A stretch of DNA of 64,000 nt, taken from contig SCMY01000004.1 of NCBI GenBank assembly GCA_005502805.1, positions 431,273-495,272 of the forward strand, given 5' to 3'. Positions 16,325 through 26,642 of this stretch are shown here, piece after piece. A model generated the notes under the pieces. It searched no databases, was not told where the DNA came from, and saw only the letters and a program-made list of their open reading frames with translations. The position numbers were made by a program, and so were the translations under genes. This stretch comes from Rhizobiales bacterium 2SD (GTDB taxonomy: Bacteria; Pseudomonadota; Alphaproteobacteria; Rhizobiales; Beijerinckiaceae). The stretch's first letter is position 1; each line of letters begins with the position of its first letter.

Positions 16325-17308
16325 ATGGCGCCCCGCGCTGAGACCAGACCAGAAGCGCGGCGCATGGCGAAATCCACCGGTCGGCTGGCGATCTGCGCCC
16401 TGCTCGCTCTGTTCGGCGCCGAGCCGGCGCTCGCGCTCTATCCCAAGAAGGGCGATTCCGACCCGCATGGCGGCGTGCGCGACGCCCGTCGCCGGGTCAT
16501 CCAGGGCATCGACGTCTCGCGCTGGCAGGACGACATCGACTGGGGGAAGGTCAAGGACGCCGGCACCCGCTTCGCCTTCATCAAGGCAACCGAGGGCGGC
16601 GACCATCTCGACCCGATGTTCCGCAAGAACTGGGCCGGCGCGAAGGCGGCCGGCGTGCCCCGCGGCGCCTACCATTTCGTCTACTGGTGCCGTCCGGCCA
16701 AGGACCAGATCCGCTGGTTCAAACGCCATATTCCGCGCGACCCCGACGCCTTGCCGCCGGTGCTCGACGTCGAGTGGAACGGCGAATCCGCCAAATGCGG
16801 CAAGAAGATCCCGCGCGAGAAGGCGCTCGCCAAGATCCGCGAGATGCTGAAGGGGCTGCAGGAGCACACCGGCAAGAAGCCGATCATCTATACCGACATC
16901 ACTTTCCACGAGGACGTGCTGGAGGGTGAGTTCAACGACCATCCCTACTGGCTACGCTCGACCGCCGCCCCGCTGCATCATCGCTATGAGCGCAAGCAGT
17001 GGGAGTTCTGGCAATTCACCACCACCGGCCGCGTTCCCGGCATCACCGGCGATGTCGACCGCAACGCCTTCTTCGGCAGCGAGCAGGAGTTCGCCGCCTG
17101 GCGTGACGGCCGCTACGACATCGGCGCGCGCAAATGGCGCGGCGGCGAGCCCAAGGTCGCGACCACGCCGAAGCCGCCCGCCAGCCCGGCCGGCCTGCGC
17201 ACGCCGAAAGCCGCAGGCGGAACGCCGCTGAAATTCCTGCCGCCCGGCAAGATTCCGCGCTCGGCACGAGCCGACGTCGCAACGACAGGCTCGATTGCGC
17301 GCGACTGA
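16325..17308 (+). CDS. GH25 family lysozyme-like protein, second paralogue
   Basis: The start has GGAGA upstream. A hydrophobic signal segment (LAICALLALFGAEPALA) suggests export; unlike the first paralogue there is no lipobox. The GH25 domain is closely similar: GIDVSRWQDDIDWGKV, FAFIKATEGGDHLDP, GAYHFVYWCRP, LPPVLDVEWNG and WQFTTTGRVPGITGDVDRN. All catalytic acids are present. A basic Pro-rich tail of about 60 residues ends the protein. It probably arose by duplication with the gene at 14542-15492, with pcs lying between. Its likely role is cell-wall remodelling or competition; these are not obviously phage-derived. Confidence 0.92.
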   Translation: MAPRAETRPEARRMAKSTGRLAICALLALFGAEPALALYPKKGDSDPHGGVRDARRRVIQGIDVSRWQDDIDWGKVKDAGTRFAFIKATEGGDHLDPMFRKNWAGAKAAGVPRGAYHFVYWCRPAKDQIRWFKRHIPRDPDALPPVLDVEWNGESAKCGKKIPREKALAKIREMLKGLQEHTGKKPIIYTDITFHEDVLEGEFNDHPYWLRSTAAPLHHRYERKQWEFWQFTTTGRVPGITGDVDRNAFFGSEQEFAAWRDGRYDIGARKWRGGEPKVATTPKPPASPAGLRTPKAAGGTPLKFLPPGKIPRSARADVATTGSIARD

Positions 17309-17382
17309 GGCGATCGTCGCAAAACCGTCATCTGACGAGTGCTGATGCGGGCGGTTGTCATCGAGTCGGGTGCGAAGCGCCG

Positions 17383-18378
17383 ATGTTGCTGGATATCCAG
17401 TCACGGACGGGAATCGTCTGGGCCTATCGCTTCGCTGCGGATGGCACGGCCGCGCTGATGCCGCGCGACGAACTGCCGACGCTCGCGCCGGCTGACGGCT
17501 TCGTCTGGCTGCATCTCGACCTCGTTCACACCAGGGCGCAGGCCTGGATCGACGAGCGCAAGGAACTGCCGCCAGCGGCGCGCGAACTTCTGCTCTCGCG
17601 CGAGACGCATCAGCGGCTCGACCACACCGGCAGCCTGGTCTGGGGCATTGCCCATGACCTCACCCGCGACATCGTCGACCGGACCGACACGATCGGCACG
17701 CTGGCCTGGGCGGTGGGCGAGCGCTTCCTTCTGACCGGCCGGCGCGAAGCGCTGCAATCGGTCCGCAAGGCGGTCGAAGCCCTCGATGCCGGCGAGCAGA
17801 TCGCCTCTCCGGCCGAGCTCTTCGAGCACCTCATCGAATACCTGATCGACGACGTCACCGATGCGGTGGTGCGGCTCTCCGACGAGACCGACAGCATCGA
17901 GGACCAGATCCTGCTCGACAAGCTCGAAGACGGCCCGCAGCGCGTCGGCGCCGTCCGCCGCTCCGCCGTGCAGTTGCACCGCCAGCTCGCCGGACTGCAC
18001 CTGTTGTTCCGGCGCTTCGCCGAGACACCGTCGGGGCGCTCGGCTCCGGAGGCCGTGCGGGCCAGCGCGCTCAGGCTCCTGCTGCGGGTCGACACGCTGC
18101 GCCAGGACATCCAGTCGGTGCAGGACCGGGCCCGGCTGCTCCAGGACGAGATCGCCGTGCGCTCGGCCAACCAGACCAACCGGCAGCTCTACACGCTCTC
18201 GATCCTGACGGCGCTGTTCCTGCCGGCGACCTTCATCACCGGCCTGTTCGGCATCAATGTGAAGGGCCTGCCCTGGGTGGAATGGGATCTCGGCGCCGGG
18301 CTGGTCGCTGTGGCCTGCCTCGGCGCCTCGCTGCTGACCCTGTTCCTGCTGAGGCGCCGCGGGGTAATCGGGCGGTAG
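17383..18378 (+). CDS. zntB: CorA-like divalent cation transporter, ZntB type
   Basis: The 331-residue product has a large cytoplasmic alpha/beta funnel domain (about 1-265) and two C-terminal membrane helices (LYTLSILTALFLPATFITGLFG and LVAVACLGASLLTLFLL) joined by the periplasmic loop. The signature after helix 1 is GINVKGLPW; CorA has GMN and ZntB commonly GVN or GIN, so a zinc or broad divalent role is likelier than Mg2+. The symbol is assigned by family resemblance. It follows the second GH25 gene by 74 bases. Confidence 0.85.
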   Translation: MLLDIQSRTGIVWAYRFAADGTAALMPRDELPTLAPADGFVWLHLDLVHTRAQAWIDERKELPPAARELLLSRETHQRLDHTGSLVWGIAHDLTRDIVDRTDTIGTLAWAVGERFLLTGRREALQSVRKAVEALDAGEQIASPAELFEHLIEYLIDDVTDAVVRLSDETDSIEDQILLDKLEDGPQRVGAVRRSAVQLHRQLAGLHLLFRRFAETPSGRSAPEAVRASALRLLLRVDTLRQDIQSVQDRARLLQDEIAVRSANQTNRQLYTLSILTALFLPATFITGLFGINVKGLPWVEWDLGAGLVAVACLGASLLTLFLLRRRGVIGR

Positions 18379-18405
18379 GCACGATGTCAGGCCGTCTGCA
18401 GCGCC

Positions 18406-18891
18406 TCAGGCCTTGGCGGCCTGGCGCTCCGCCCTCTTCGCCGCTCCTTTCGCGCCCACACCGATGCCGAGGCGGATGATGAGGAGTTCCAGCAGGGCGA
18501 AGGCCGCGAACGCGCCGATGACGATCATCCGATCGCTGCCCCTGGGCAGGCCCAGGCTGCCGTGCTGGCTCAGCGCGGCTCCGGCGGCGAGGAGCACGAA
18601 GACCGCCTGAACGACATAGGTCACGAGCGCGCACAGGAGCGCCACGGTCCAGGCGCGGCCGGAGGCCGGGCGCGCCTGCTCGCGCAGGAACCAGAGCTGA
18701 CCAGTCCAGGTAGCTGCGCCCCAGATCAGGAACACGCCCATCGCGGCCATATTGCCCGGACTGAACTTGAAATACGATTCGAGGACCAGGAAGACGACGT
18801 TGAGGATGATCACTCCGGCGATCAGAAAACCGGCATAGCGCAGCACGAGGGCGACGGTGGACATGGGCGAAGCGATCGGCGGCTGAGGCAT
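18406..18891 (-). CDS. Four-helix membrane protein, ABZJ_00895-like
   Basis: The ATG at 18891 is preceded by GGAGA and yields 161 residues; longer starts would add a basic stretch with no ribosome site. Four hydrophobic helices are visible, near 13-35, 45-66, 80-103 and 122-142, followed by a basic Ala/Lys tail. The pattern resembles the uncharacterised ABZJ_00895 family, from memory. No catalytic motif is evident. It is convergent with the ZntB-like gene. Confidence 0.65.
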   Translation of the reverse strand: MPQPPIASPMSTVALVLRYAGFLIAGVIILNVVFLVLESYFKFSPGNMAAMGVFLIWGAATWTGQLWFLREQARPASGRAWTVALLCALVTYVVQAVFVLLAAGAALSQHGSLGLPRGSDRMIVIGAFAAFALLELLIIRLGIGVGAKGAAKRAERQAAKA

Positions 18892-19222
18892 GGCAAATCT
18901 CCGGCGGTACTCGGCTCGCCGGCTACGGCAGTCGAAAGCGCCGGTAAAGCGTTGCAACCGCATGGAGGACCGGCTCGAAAAGCGGGCCGGACCTTGCGAA
19001 AATGCCTCTCCAGCCCCCAGCACTTCGCCCAGGCCGCCGAGTCAGCGGACGGTCGTGACGACCCTGGCTGCCCCTTCCTCAGAACCTCATCTCGACGCGT
19101 CCCTTGAGGGCGTGGTCGCGCCTGGGCATCGGCGCAGAACCATTTGCCCGCCCGCACCCGCTGACTTGGGCAGCAACCGCGCTATAACCCGGTAAAGGTC
19201 TCATCCGAGCCGGGAGGACATC

Positions 19223-20395
19223 ATGCTCGCCAACGCGCCCCGCCCCTTCAATTTCGACCTCGGCGAGACGGCCGACGCGATCCGCGACACCGTCCATGCC
19301 TTCGCGCAGGAGAAGATCGCCCCGCGCGCCGAGGAGATCGACCGCAGCAACCAGTTCCCGCGCGATCTCTGGCCGGAAATGGGCGCGCTCGGCCTGCACG
19401 GCATCACCGTCCCTGAAGAGTATGGCGGCGCCGGACTCGGCTATCTCGAGCATTGCGTCGCGATCGAGGAGGTCAGCCGCGCCTCGGCCTCGGTGGGCCT
19501 CAGCTACGGCGCCCATTCCAATCTCTGCGTCAACCAGATCGCCCGCAACGGCAACGACGCGCAGAAGCGCAAATACCTGCCCAAGCTGATCTCCGGCGAG
19601 CATGTCGGCTCGCTCGCCATGTCCGAGCCGGGCTCGGGCTCGGACGTCGTCTCGATGAAGACCAAGGCGGTCAAGAAGGGCGACCGCTATGTCCTGACCG
19701 GCAACAAGATGTGGATCACCAACGGTCCGATCGCCGAGACGCTGGTGGTCTACGCCAAGACCGATCCCGAGGCTGGCCCGAAGGGCATCACCGCCTTCCT
19801 GATCGAGAAGGGCATGAAGGGTTTCTCGACCCACCAGAAGCTCGACAAGCTCGGCATGCGCGGCTCCGACACCTGCGAGCTCGTCTTCGAGGAGTGCGAG
19901 GTCCCGGAGGAGAACGTGCTCGGCTCGGTCGGCCGCGGCGTCAACGTGCTGATGAGCGGGCTCGATTATGAGCGCGTCGTGCTCTCGGCCGGCCCGCTCG
20001 GCATCATGCAGGCGGCGATGGACATCGTCCTGCCCTATATCCACGAGCGCAAGCAGTTCGGCCAGTCGATCGGCGAGTTCCAGCTCGTCCAGGGCAAGGT
20101 CGCCGACATGTATGTCGCGATGAACTCGTGCAAGGCCTATGTCTACGCCGTCGCCAAGGCCTGCGACCGGGCCGAGACCACCCGCGAGGACGCCGCCGGC
20201 GCCATCCTGATCGCGGCCGAGAAGGCGACGCAGCTCGCCCTCGACGCGATCCAGCTGCTCGGCGGCAACGGCTACATCAACGACTACCCGACCGGGCGCC
20301 TGCTGCGCGACGCCAAGCTCTACGAGATCGGCGCCGGCACCAGCGAGATCCGGCGCATGCTGATCGGCCGGGAATTGTTCAACAAGACGAAGTGA
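19223..20395 (+). CDS. ivd: Isovaleryl-CoA dehydrogenase
   Basis: This 390-residue acyl-CoA dehydrogenase oxidises isovaleryl-CoA to 3-methylcrotonyl-CoA with FAD, passing electrons to ETF. Motifs in order: [33 protein letters not shown] (FAD/substrate loop), [34 protein letters not shown], and [36 protein letters not shown] C-terminal segments. The GLDYERVV motif carries the Glu typical of the isovaleryl-specific branch, where the base is on helix G. The downstream enzyme, the methylcrotonoyl-CoA carboxylase beta, is in the window but not adjacent. A GGGAGGA site precedes the ATG. Confidence 0.93.
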   Translation: MLANAPRPFNFDLGETADAIRDTVHAFAQEKIAPRAEEIDRSNQFPRDLWPEMGALGLHGITVPEEYGGAGLGYLEHCVAIEEVSRASASVGLSYGAHSNLCVNQIARNGNDAQKRKYLPKLISGEHVGSLAMSEPGSGSDVVSMKTKAVKKGDRYVLTGNKMWITNGPIAETLVVYAKTDPEAGPKGITAFLIEKGMKGFSTHQKLDKLGMRGSDTCELVFEECEVPEENVLGSVGRGVNVLMSGLDYERVVLSAGPLGIMQAAMDIVLPYIHERKQFGQSIGEFQLVQGKVADMYVAMNSCKAYVYAVAKACDRAETTREDAAGAILIAAEKATQLALDAIQLLGGNGYINDYPTGRLLRDAKLYEIGAGTSEIRRMLIGRELFNKTK

Positions 20396-20410
20396 CGCGC
20401 TCGCAGAGCG

Positions 20411-20549
20411 CGTCATGCTCGGGCTTGACCCGAGCATCTCGGGATGAAGACCTCCCCGTCATGCTCGCCCTTGTGGCGAGCATCCACGTCTTGAACACGG
20501 CCCTGCACCAGCAAAGACGTGGATGGCCGGGACAAGCCCGACCATGACG
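20411..20549. repeat. Dispersed intergenic hairpin repeat, rearranged copy D
   Basis: Bases 20411-20440 are the third hairpin of the repeat in reverse orientation (CATGCTCGGGCTTGACCCG is the reverse complement of the form at 41796-41818). After about 80 bases a diverged forward hairpin (GGCCGGGACAAGCCCGACC) ends in CATGACGAC at 20549. It fills the gap between ivd and the next gene. Confidence 0.65.
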
Positions 20550-20572
20550 ACAATACCGCAGCGGACGCAACC

Positions 20573-21121
20573 ATGCCCCTCTACTTCGCCTACGGCCTGA
20601 ACATGGACATCGCCGGCATGCGCGAGCGCTGCCCGCGCTCGACGCCGCTCGGCCTCGCCCGCCTGCCGCGCCACCGCTTCATCATCACCACGGACGGCTA
20701 TGCCTCGGTGCTCCGCGATCCGCGCGAGAGCGTCCATGGCGTGCTCTGGGATTGCGCGCTCGGCGACATCCGCACGCTCGACAAGTTCGAGGAGCTGGCG
20801 AGTGGCCTCTACATCAAGATCAACCAGCCGGTCGTGGTCGAGAGCGGCGCGAAGCGCGCGCTGATCTATGTCGGGCGCAGCGCGCAGATCGGAAAGCCCC
20901 GTCCCGGCTATCTGGAAAGCGTCATCACCAGCGCCAGAAGCTGGGCTTTGCCAGAGACTTACCTCACCGGCATGAATCGATTTCTGAGCAAGCCGTTTCA
21001 GGATGGCAAGCCGTTGAATCCGGATCTGAGCGAGCCGCTGCCGGCCGGCCCGGTCGCTGGCGTCAGGCCACGCGCGGCTGCTCCAAGCGCGGCGATCCGC
21101 GCCGGCAAAGCTCCCGAATAG
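20573..21121 (+). CDS. Gamma-glutamylcyclotransferase-like (AIG2 fold) protein
   Basis: The 182-residue protein starts at the ATG at 20573, just past the repeat. The N-terminus YFAYGLNMDIAGMRERCP closely follows the Y-F-A-Y-G-S-N-M signature, with Leu in place of Ser. The later segment LDKFEELASGLYIK has the conserved Glu and G-x-Y of the substrate pocket. The family releases 5-oxoproline from gamma-glutamyl amines or peptides. The last 40 residues are a Pro/Ala-rich tail. Substrate and activity are unproven. Confidence 0.85.
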   Translation: MPLYFAYGLNMDIAGMRERCPRSTPLGLARLPRHRFIITTDGYASVLRDPRESVHGVLWDCALGDIRTLDKFEELASGLYIKINQPVVVESGAKRALIYVGRSAQIGKPRPGYLESVITSARSWALPETYLTGMNRFLSKPFQDGKPLNPDLSEPLPAGPVAGVRPRAAAPSAAIRAGKAPE

Positions 21122-21267
21122 TTCGAGTTTCGAAATATTGACGCAGACGCATGCACGCCATGCGCGAGGCCTTTCCAGCTGCGAAAACCGCGCTGGCCGC
21201 GACAGGCGGCAGGCGTCCGGGCGAAAGCGCCGGGCTCCTTTCCCGAACTGTCTCGATGGAGGCCCCA

Positions 21268-21777
21268 ATGAGCGGAATCGTCGGCTGGATCACCGGCAAG
21301 ATCAAATGGCTGCTGCTGATCGCAGCGATCGGAGGGCCGGTCCTCGCCTTCTTCAGCTGGCAGGACGGCGAGCGCGTCAGGAAGATCGCCGCGCAAGGCA
21401 TCGAGGCCCAGGCCTCGGTCGAGGGCGCGACCCGCACCAAGCGCCGCCGCGGCGGCACCAGCTACAGCGTCGATCTTGCCTGGAAGGATACGGCGGGCAA
21501 GGATCGCACCGCCGAGAAGATCTCGGTCTCGACCCAGTTCGCCAATCGCATCATCAGCAACGACAAGCTCACCGTCGACTCGCTGAAGATCAAGTACCTG
21601 CCCGACGAGCCCGGCAAGGACGCGGTCATCATCGCCGACGACGCCGCCAAGCAGGCCGATCAGGACAGTGAGATGATCTATGTCGGCGGCGGAGCCGGCG
21701 CCATCGGCATCGTCGGCTCGGCGCTGTTCTTCCTGCTCGGACGTCGCCGCCAGGAGAGCGAAGAGCAGACCGCTTGA
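21268..21777 (+). CDS. Two-span membrane protein with extracytoplasmic domain (DUF3592-like)
   Basis: The ATG at 21268 has GGAGG five bases upstream, and the product is 169 residues. A hydrophobic helix near 14-30 (LLLIAAIGGPVLAFFSW) and another near 138-156 (GAGAIGIVGSALFFLLG) flank a beta-rich segment of about 100 residues with the pattern of DUF3592: ASVEGATRTKRRRGG, YSVDLAWKD and IKYLPDEPGKDAVI. The C-terminus RRRQESEEQ is charged. The biochemical role is unknown. Confidence 0.65.
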   Translation: MSGIVGWITGKIKWLLLIAAIGGPVLAFFSWQDGERVRKIAAQGIEAQASVEGATRTKRRRGGTSYSVDLAWKDTAGKDRTAEKISVSTQFANRIISNDKLTVDSLKIKYLPDEPGKDAVIIADDAAKQADQDSEMIYVGGGAGAIGIVGSALFFLLGRRRQESEEQTA

Positions 21778-21796
21778 GCCAAGCCCCAACCTGCGT

Positions 21797-21829
21797 TTGC
21801 GCCGCTGCCCTGCGAGGATGGCGGCGCAA
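21797..21829 (+). terminator. Hairpin downstream of the DUF3592-like gene
   Basis: TTGCGCCGC and GCGGCGCAA form a 9-base perfect stem with a 15-base loop, 19 bases after the stop codon. No T run follows, so it may be a weak terminator only. Confidence 0.3.
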
Positions 21830-21877
21830 GGCGTTATTCCCTAGCAGCCTGATTGTGTCTCTCGGGGAGCGAGATCG

Positions 21878-22252
21878 ATGAAGCTCGTCAGTGCCGCCGC
21901 AATTCTGCTGTTCCTTGCCATCCCCGTGAAGGTAGTCGCTCGCTCGCCGGAGACCCCGACCCCACCGCTCACCTGCGGTGGCGACGAGCCCTATTGGAGC
22001 CTGAAGCTCGGGACCGACGGCAAGGCCCGTTTCTCCGACGGCGACGGCGAAGCTTCGATTTCCCCCTTCACCCTGCAGCAGAGCCGCAACACCACGCTGA
22101 TCGCAGGCGTGACCTTCGGACCGAAGGCGGACATCCGCGCCGTCATCGGCCACGAGACCTGCTCGGCAACCAACAGCGACGAGGACAGGCCGATGACGAT
22201 CTCGGTCTGGTACAGGGACGGCTTGCTGTCCGGTTGCTGCCAGCCCGGCTGA
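21878..22252 (+). CDS. Small exported COG3650-like protein
   Basis: The 124-residue product has a signal peptide (LVSAAAILLFLAIPVKVVA) and a mature domain of about 100 residues starting CGGDEPYWSLKLG. This echoes the G-x-E-P-F/Y-W-x-x-x-I motif of COG3650/HslJ-related secreted proteins. It ends in the family-typical GLLSGCCQPG. Four Cys suggest disulfides in the periplasm. The function is unknown. It lies convergent with the alpha/beta hydrolase gene. Confidence 0.7.
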   Translation: MKLVSAAAILLFLAIPVKVVARSPETPTPPLTCGGDEPYWSLKLGTDGKARFSDGDGEASISPFTLQQSRNTTLIAGVTFGPKADIRAVIGHETCSATNSDEDRPMTISVWYRDGLLSGCCQPG

Positions 22253-22275
22253 CCCTGGTCCGATCGCCTGCTGCT

Positions 22276-23205
22276 TCAGCCGGTAGCCTTCATCATCGTC
22301 AGCACGGCCTGGGACAGTTCGGTCTTCGCATCGTTGAGCTCTTCCGGGACCACGAAGTGATTGCGCCCGGGCAGCACGATCTTCCGCATCAAGCGCCCCA
22401 TCCCGGCAAGCGCCGTCGCGAACTCGTTGGATTGCCGCTGGAATTCCGGGCTCTCCTTGTCGCCGAACGCGACGATGGCGTTGCAGGCGATCCGGTCGAG
22501 ATGGCGCATCGCACTGAGCGCAGCGAGCTCCTCCTGCGAAATTTTCACGTAGGAGCTGCGGCCCGAGAGCATCACGGGATGGAGTTCGAACATGCCGCTC
22601 AGCGCAACACCGCCCTTCAGCAGGTTCTTTGGCCCACCCAGTGCCTCCCAATCAGTGGTCAGCATGACACCGCACAAATGCCCGCCCGAAGAGTGCCCGG
22701 AGACGAAGATCTTTTCGGGATCCCCGCCAAAACGGGCGACGTTCTTGTGCAGCCACAGCAGCGCGCGGCGGCATTGCGCAGCCATCTCCGGCAAACGCAC
22801 CTTTGGAATGACAGCAAAATCCAGCGCCACATAGATGCAGCCATTCTCGACGAACGTCGGCGCCGGGGCCGAGGCGTCGCTCTTGGTCAATGCTCGCCAA
22901 GCGCCGCCATGAATGAACACCATCACCGGCAGGTCCTTCGCGCCGGCCGGCGCGAAGATGTCGAGCGCTTCGGCCTCGCTCTCGCCATAGCGCTCCGTCT
23001 TCGGTGGGTATTTCTGCCGGGCCGCCGCGCTGTCGCTGGCGTAGCGGGCAATCACCTCTTGCGCGTTCGGCGCCCAGACGCGCTGGTCATACGCCTTGTC
23101 GAGCGCATCCTGCGTGTAGTCGAGGAAGACCGCCGATTGCGCCCGCGCCGTCAGCGGCGCCGCGATCGCAGCAGCCAACGCGATACTGAAATGACGACGA
23201 TCCAT
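22276..23205 (-). CDS. Exported alpha/beta hydrolase (carboxylesterase/BD-FAE type)
   Basis: The start is the ATG at 23205 with a G-rich site upstream. The N-terminus MDRRHFSIALAAAIAAPLTARAQ is a signal peptide with a twin-arginine-like pair. The esterase fold shows VMVFIHGGAWRALTKSD (oxyanion hole), FGGDPEKIFVSGHSSGGHL (nucleophile elbow with the catalytic Ser), and a His near GRNHFVVPEEL. An acid residue (FGDKESPEF region) completes a plausible triad. The family cleaves small esters or amides; kynurenine formamidase-like proteins are relatives. The substrate is unknown. Confidence 0.85.
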   Translation of the reverse strand: MDRRHFSIALAAAIAAPLTARAQSAVFLDYTQDALDKAYDQRVWAPNAQEVIARYASDSAAARQKYPPKTERYGESEAEALDIFAPAGAKDLPVMVFIHGGAWRALTKSDASAPAPTFVENGCIYVALDFAVIPKVRLPEMAAQCRRALLWLHKNVARFGGDPEKIFVSGHSSGGHLCGVMLTTDWEALGGPKNLLKGGVALSGMFELHPVMLSGRSSYVKISQEELAALSAMRHLDRIACNAIVAFGDKESPEFQRQSNEFATALAGMGRLMRKIVLPGRNHFVVPEELNDAKTELSQAVLTMMKATG

Positions 23206-23305
23206 GAAGCCCCCCACCACTCGGCCGCGATGCTAGGCGCTCGCTTCCGACGGTGGAATGCGGGTTTCGCAATAAATCCATAAGCAAAAGCAAGGGTAGG
23301 ACTCG

Positions 23306-23334
23306 CCCTGCCGCCCCGATTTGGGGCGGCAGGG
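23306..23334. terminator. Strong GC-rich hairpin between the ABC exporter and the hydrolase
   Basis: CCCTGCCGCCCC and GGGGCGGCAGGG form a 12-base perfect stem with a GATTT loop. It sits 11 bases past the stop of the minus-strand ABC exporter gene and ahead of the hydrolase start. The minus-strand 3' flank lacks a T run, so it is a non-canonical terminator or an mRNA 3'-end stabiliser. Confidence 0.5.
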
Positions 23335-23344
23335 CTTTGGTGGT

Positions 23345-25141
<1,797 letters not shown>

Positions 25142-25473
25142 GAAAGCATCCGGTCCCGAGAGACCGGCTCCAAATTCAGGCGAAGCGCAGCGAAGGCCGC
25201 GGCTTCAGAAAACGCGCTTGGAAATGATGGCTCGGGCCGCCTGGAAGGCGGGCCTCGTGCGGATCCAACCTAGTGGTGGAAAACCCGCACAGCGGGAGGG
25301 GCAGTGATGATGAAATTCATTCAGCCCTCCCTTTCCTGAGTTGGAGCCAAGGCAGGCAAGATGCCTGATGCCCGCTTATTGTGCAAGCCGCGCCCAATGC
25401 ATGGGGTGGTTGCAATCGAAACCGATCGGGCTTCGCATTGCGGTCACGATGTCGGGCGACGCGCGATGCGGAG
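25142..25473. other. 332-base intergenic region
   Basis: Apart from the small hairpin at 25150-25167, just ahead of the ABC exporter, I see no supported gene, terminator or repeat here. Open frames through it have no ribosome site and no recognisable product. Confidence 0.5.
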
Positions 25474-25905
25474 TCAGCGATCCGCAAACTCCTCGTACTG
25501 CGGTAAATCGTCGGTGATCTCGTACCAGAGCGCTTTCGAGCCGACGAAAATGTGCTCTGACGGCCGGATGCGCGGTTCATCGACGAGCGTGCCCATGGCG
25601 ACATGGACGTAGGCCCCTTCGCGCACCACCGAATAGAGAAGCGAGCCGCAAGCACTGCAGTTCACATTGTGCGCGGCCTGCTCGCCGCCAAAAATCCGCA
25701 CGGGCTTGTCGCAGCGGACAAGCCGCAGCTGGTTCCGCTTGATGCCGGCGAAGGGCTTGAATGCAGAGCCCGTCGTACGCCGACAATTCGAGCAATGACA
25801 GTTCATCGCATATTCAAAGTCATCGACCACCTCGTAGCCGACCGCTCCGCACAGGCATTTGCCGGTGAGGAGACGTGTGGGAGCGCCAACTGAAGCAGAC
25901 ATCAC
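25474..25905 (-). CDS. GFA/CENP-V-type zinc-binding protein
   Basis: The 143-residue product has the glutathione-dependent formaldehyde-activating (GFA) fold: GKCLCGAVGYEV, then NCHCSNCRRTTGSAFKPFAG and VNCSACGSLLY. The C-x-C, C-x-x-C and later C-x-x-C sets bind zinc. Members catalyse or assist glutathione-dependent reactions, but most are uncharacterised. Two adjacent ATG codons (25905 and 25902) are possible starts. It is separate from the downstream small gene. Confidence 0.9.
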   Translation of the reverse strand: MMSASVGAPTRLLTGKCLCGAVGYEVVDDFEYAMNCHCSNCRRTTGSAFKPFAGIKRNQLRLVRCDKPVRIFGGEQAAHNVNCSACGSLLYSVVREGAYVHVAMGTLVDEPRIRPSEHIFVGSKALWYEITDDLPQYEEFADR

Positions 25906-25939
25906 TTCGAACCCGAGCCGACACGCTAAAGCGCGAAAC

Positions 25940-26113
25940 CTACCAGAACAGCGCCAGCAGCCTCACGCCGATCACCAGCAGGAACGCCGCGATGATCGTG
26001 CCGAGCACGCGCTGGCGCTTCGCCCGGTCGGGAAAGCGCTTCGCCAGCAGGCGGCCGAGCGGCTTGCGGAAGACGAAGCAGATGACGAGAAGAACGACGA
26101 TGTAATGCGACAA
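25940..26113 (-). CDS. 57-residue two-span membrane protein
   Basis: A TTG at 26113, ten bases after the rhodanese stop, opens a frame of 57 residues. The first helix is HYIVVLLVICFVF. A basic loop (RKPLGRLLAKRFPDRAKRQR) follows, then VLGTIIAAFLLVIGVRLLALFW, with a positive-inside arrangement. The ribosome site (GAGCCCGAAG) is poor. The strong hydrophobic/basic segmentation and its tight position behind the rhodanese argue for a real gene co-expressed with it. No family is recognised. Confidence 0.5.
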   Translation of the reverse strand: MSHYIVVLLVICFVFRKPLGRLLAKRFPDRAKRQRVLGTIIAAFLLVIGVRLLALFW

Positions 26114-26122
26114 GCTTCGGGC

Positions 26123-26533
26123 TCAGCCTTGCTTGGGCTCAGGCGCATCGAACGGCGCGCCGGCCTTCTTCCAGGCGCCGAAGCCGCCAGCGACATGTGC
26201 GACCGGCTTCAGGCCCATGTCCTGCGCGGTCTTGGCGGCGAGCGCCGAGCGCCAGCCGCCGGCGCAGAAGAAGACGAACTGCTTGTCTTCCTGGAAGACC
26301 GGCTTGGCATAAGGGCTCTCCGGGTCGATCCAGAACTCCAGCATGCCGCGCGGGCAATGGAAGGCGCCAGGCATGCGCCCTTCCCGCTCGAGTTCACGCG
26401 GATCGCGCAGATCGACGAAGACAGTGTCGTCGCGCCCGACCAGGTCTTGCGCCTCCTCGACCGAGAGCGTCTTCACCGCAGCTTCGGCTTCGGCCAGCAG
26501 CGCCTTGTAGCCCTTGGTGATCGTCTGCGGCAT
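26123..26533 (-). CDS. Rhodanese-like sulfurtransferase
   Basis: This single-domain rhodanese has 136 residues: FVDLRDPRELEREGRMPGAFHCPRGML (the D-x-R/E substrate region and G-x-I/A-P-G-A), and the catalytic loop FFCAGGWRSALAAKTA with Cys at 90, then VAHVAGGFGAWKKAG. It would carry persulfide sulfur for thiosulfate, cyanide or other acceptors in the cytoplasm. It is followed 10 bases later by the very small membrane protein. The acceptor is not known. Confidence 0.9.
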   Translation of the reverse strand: MPQTITKGYKALLAEAEAAVKTLSVEEAQDLVGRDDTVFVDLRDPRELEREGRMPGAFHCPRGMLEFWIDPESPYAKPVFQEDKQFVFFCAGGWRSALAAKTAQDMGLKPVAHVAGGFGAWKKAGAPFDAPEPKQG

Positions 26534-26642
26534 GGCCGGCCCTCCCTTGCAAGGCCGGCAAGGTGGCGGCTGCCGCTGCGATCGTCAATCGCGGGCTTGC
26601 CGGGCGCGAGCGCTGCCGTCAGATTGCCGGCCGGAGGGGCTC

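Noticed and set aside
14542..17308. GH25 lysozymes as part of a prophage
   Set aside because: No capsid, tail, integrase or holin genes are nearby, both proteins carry bacterial export signals, and they flank a lipid gene.
23306..23334. Bidirectional Rho-independent terminator call for the ABC exporter hairpin
   Set aside because: The stem is strong, but neither strand has a proper T run, so I keep it only as a non-canonical end structure.
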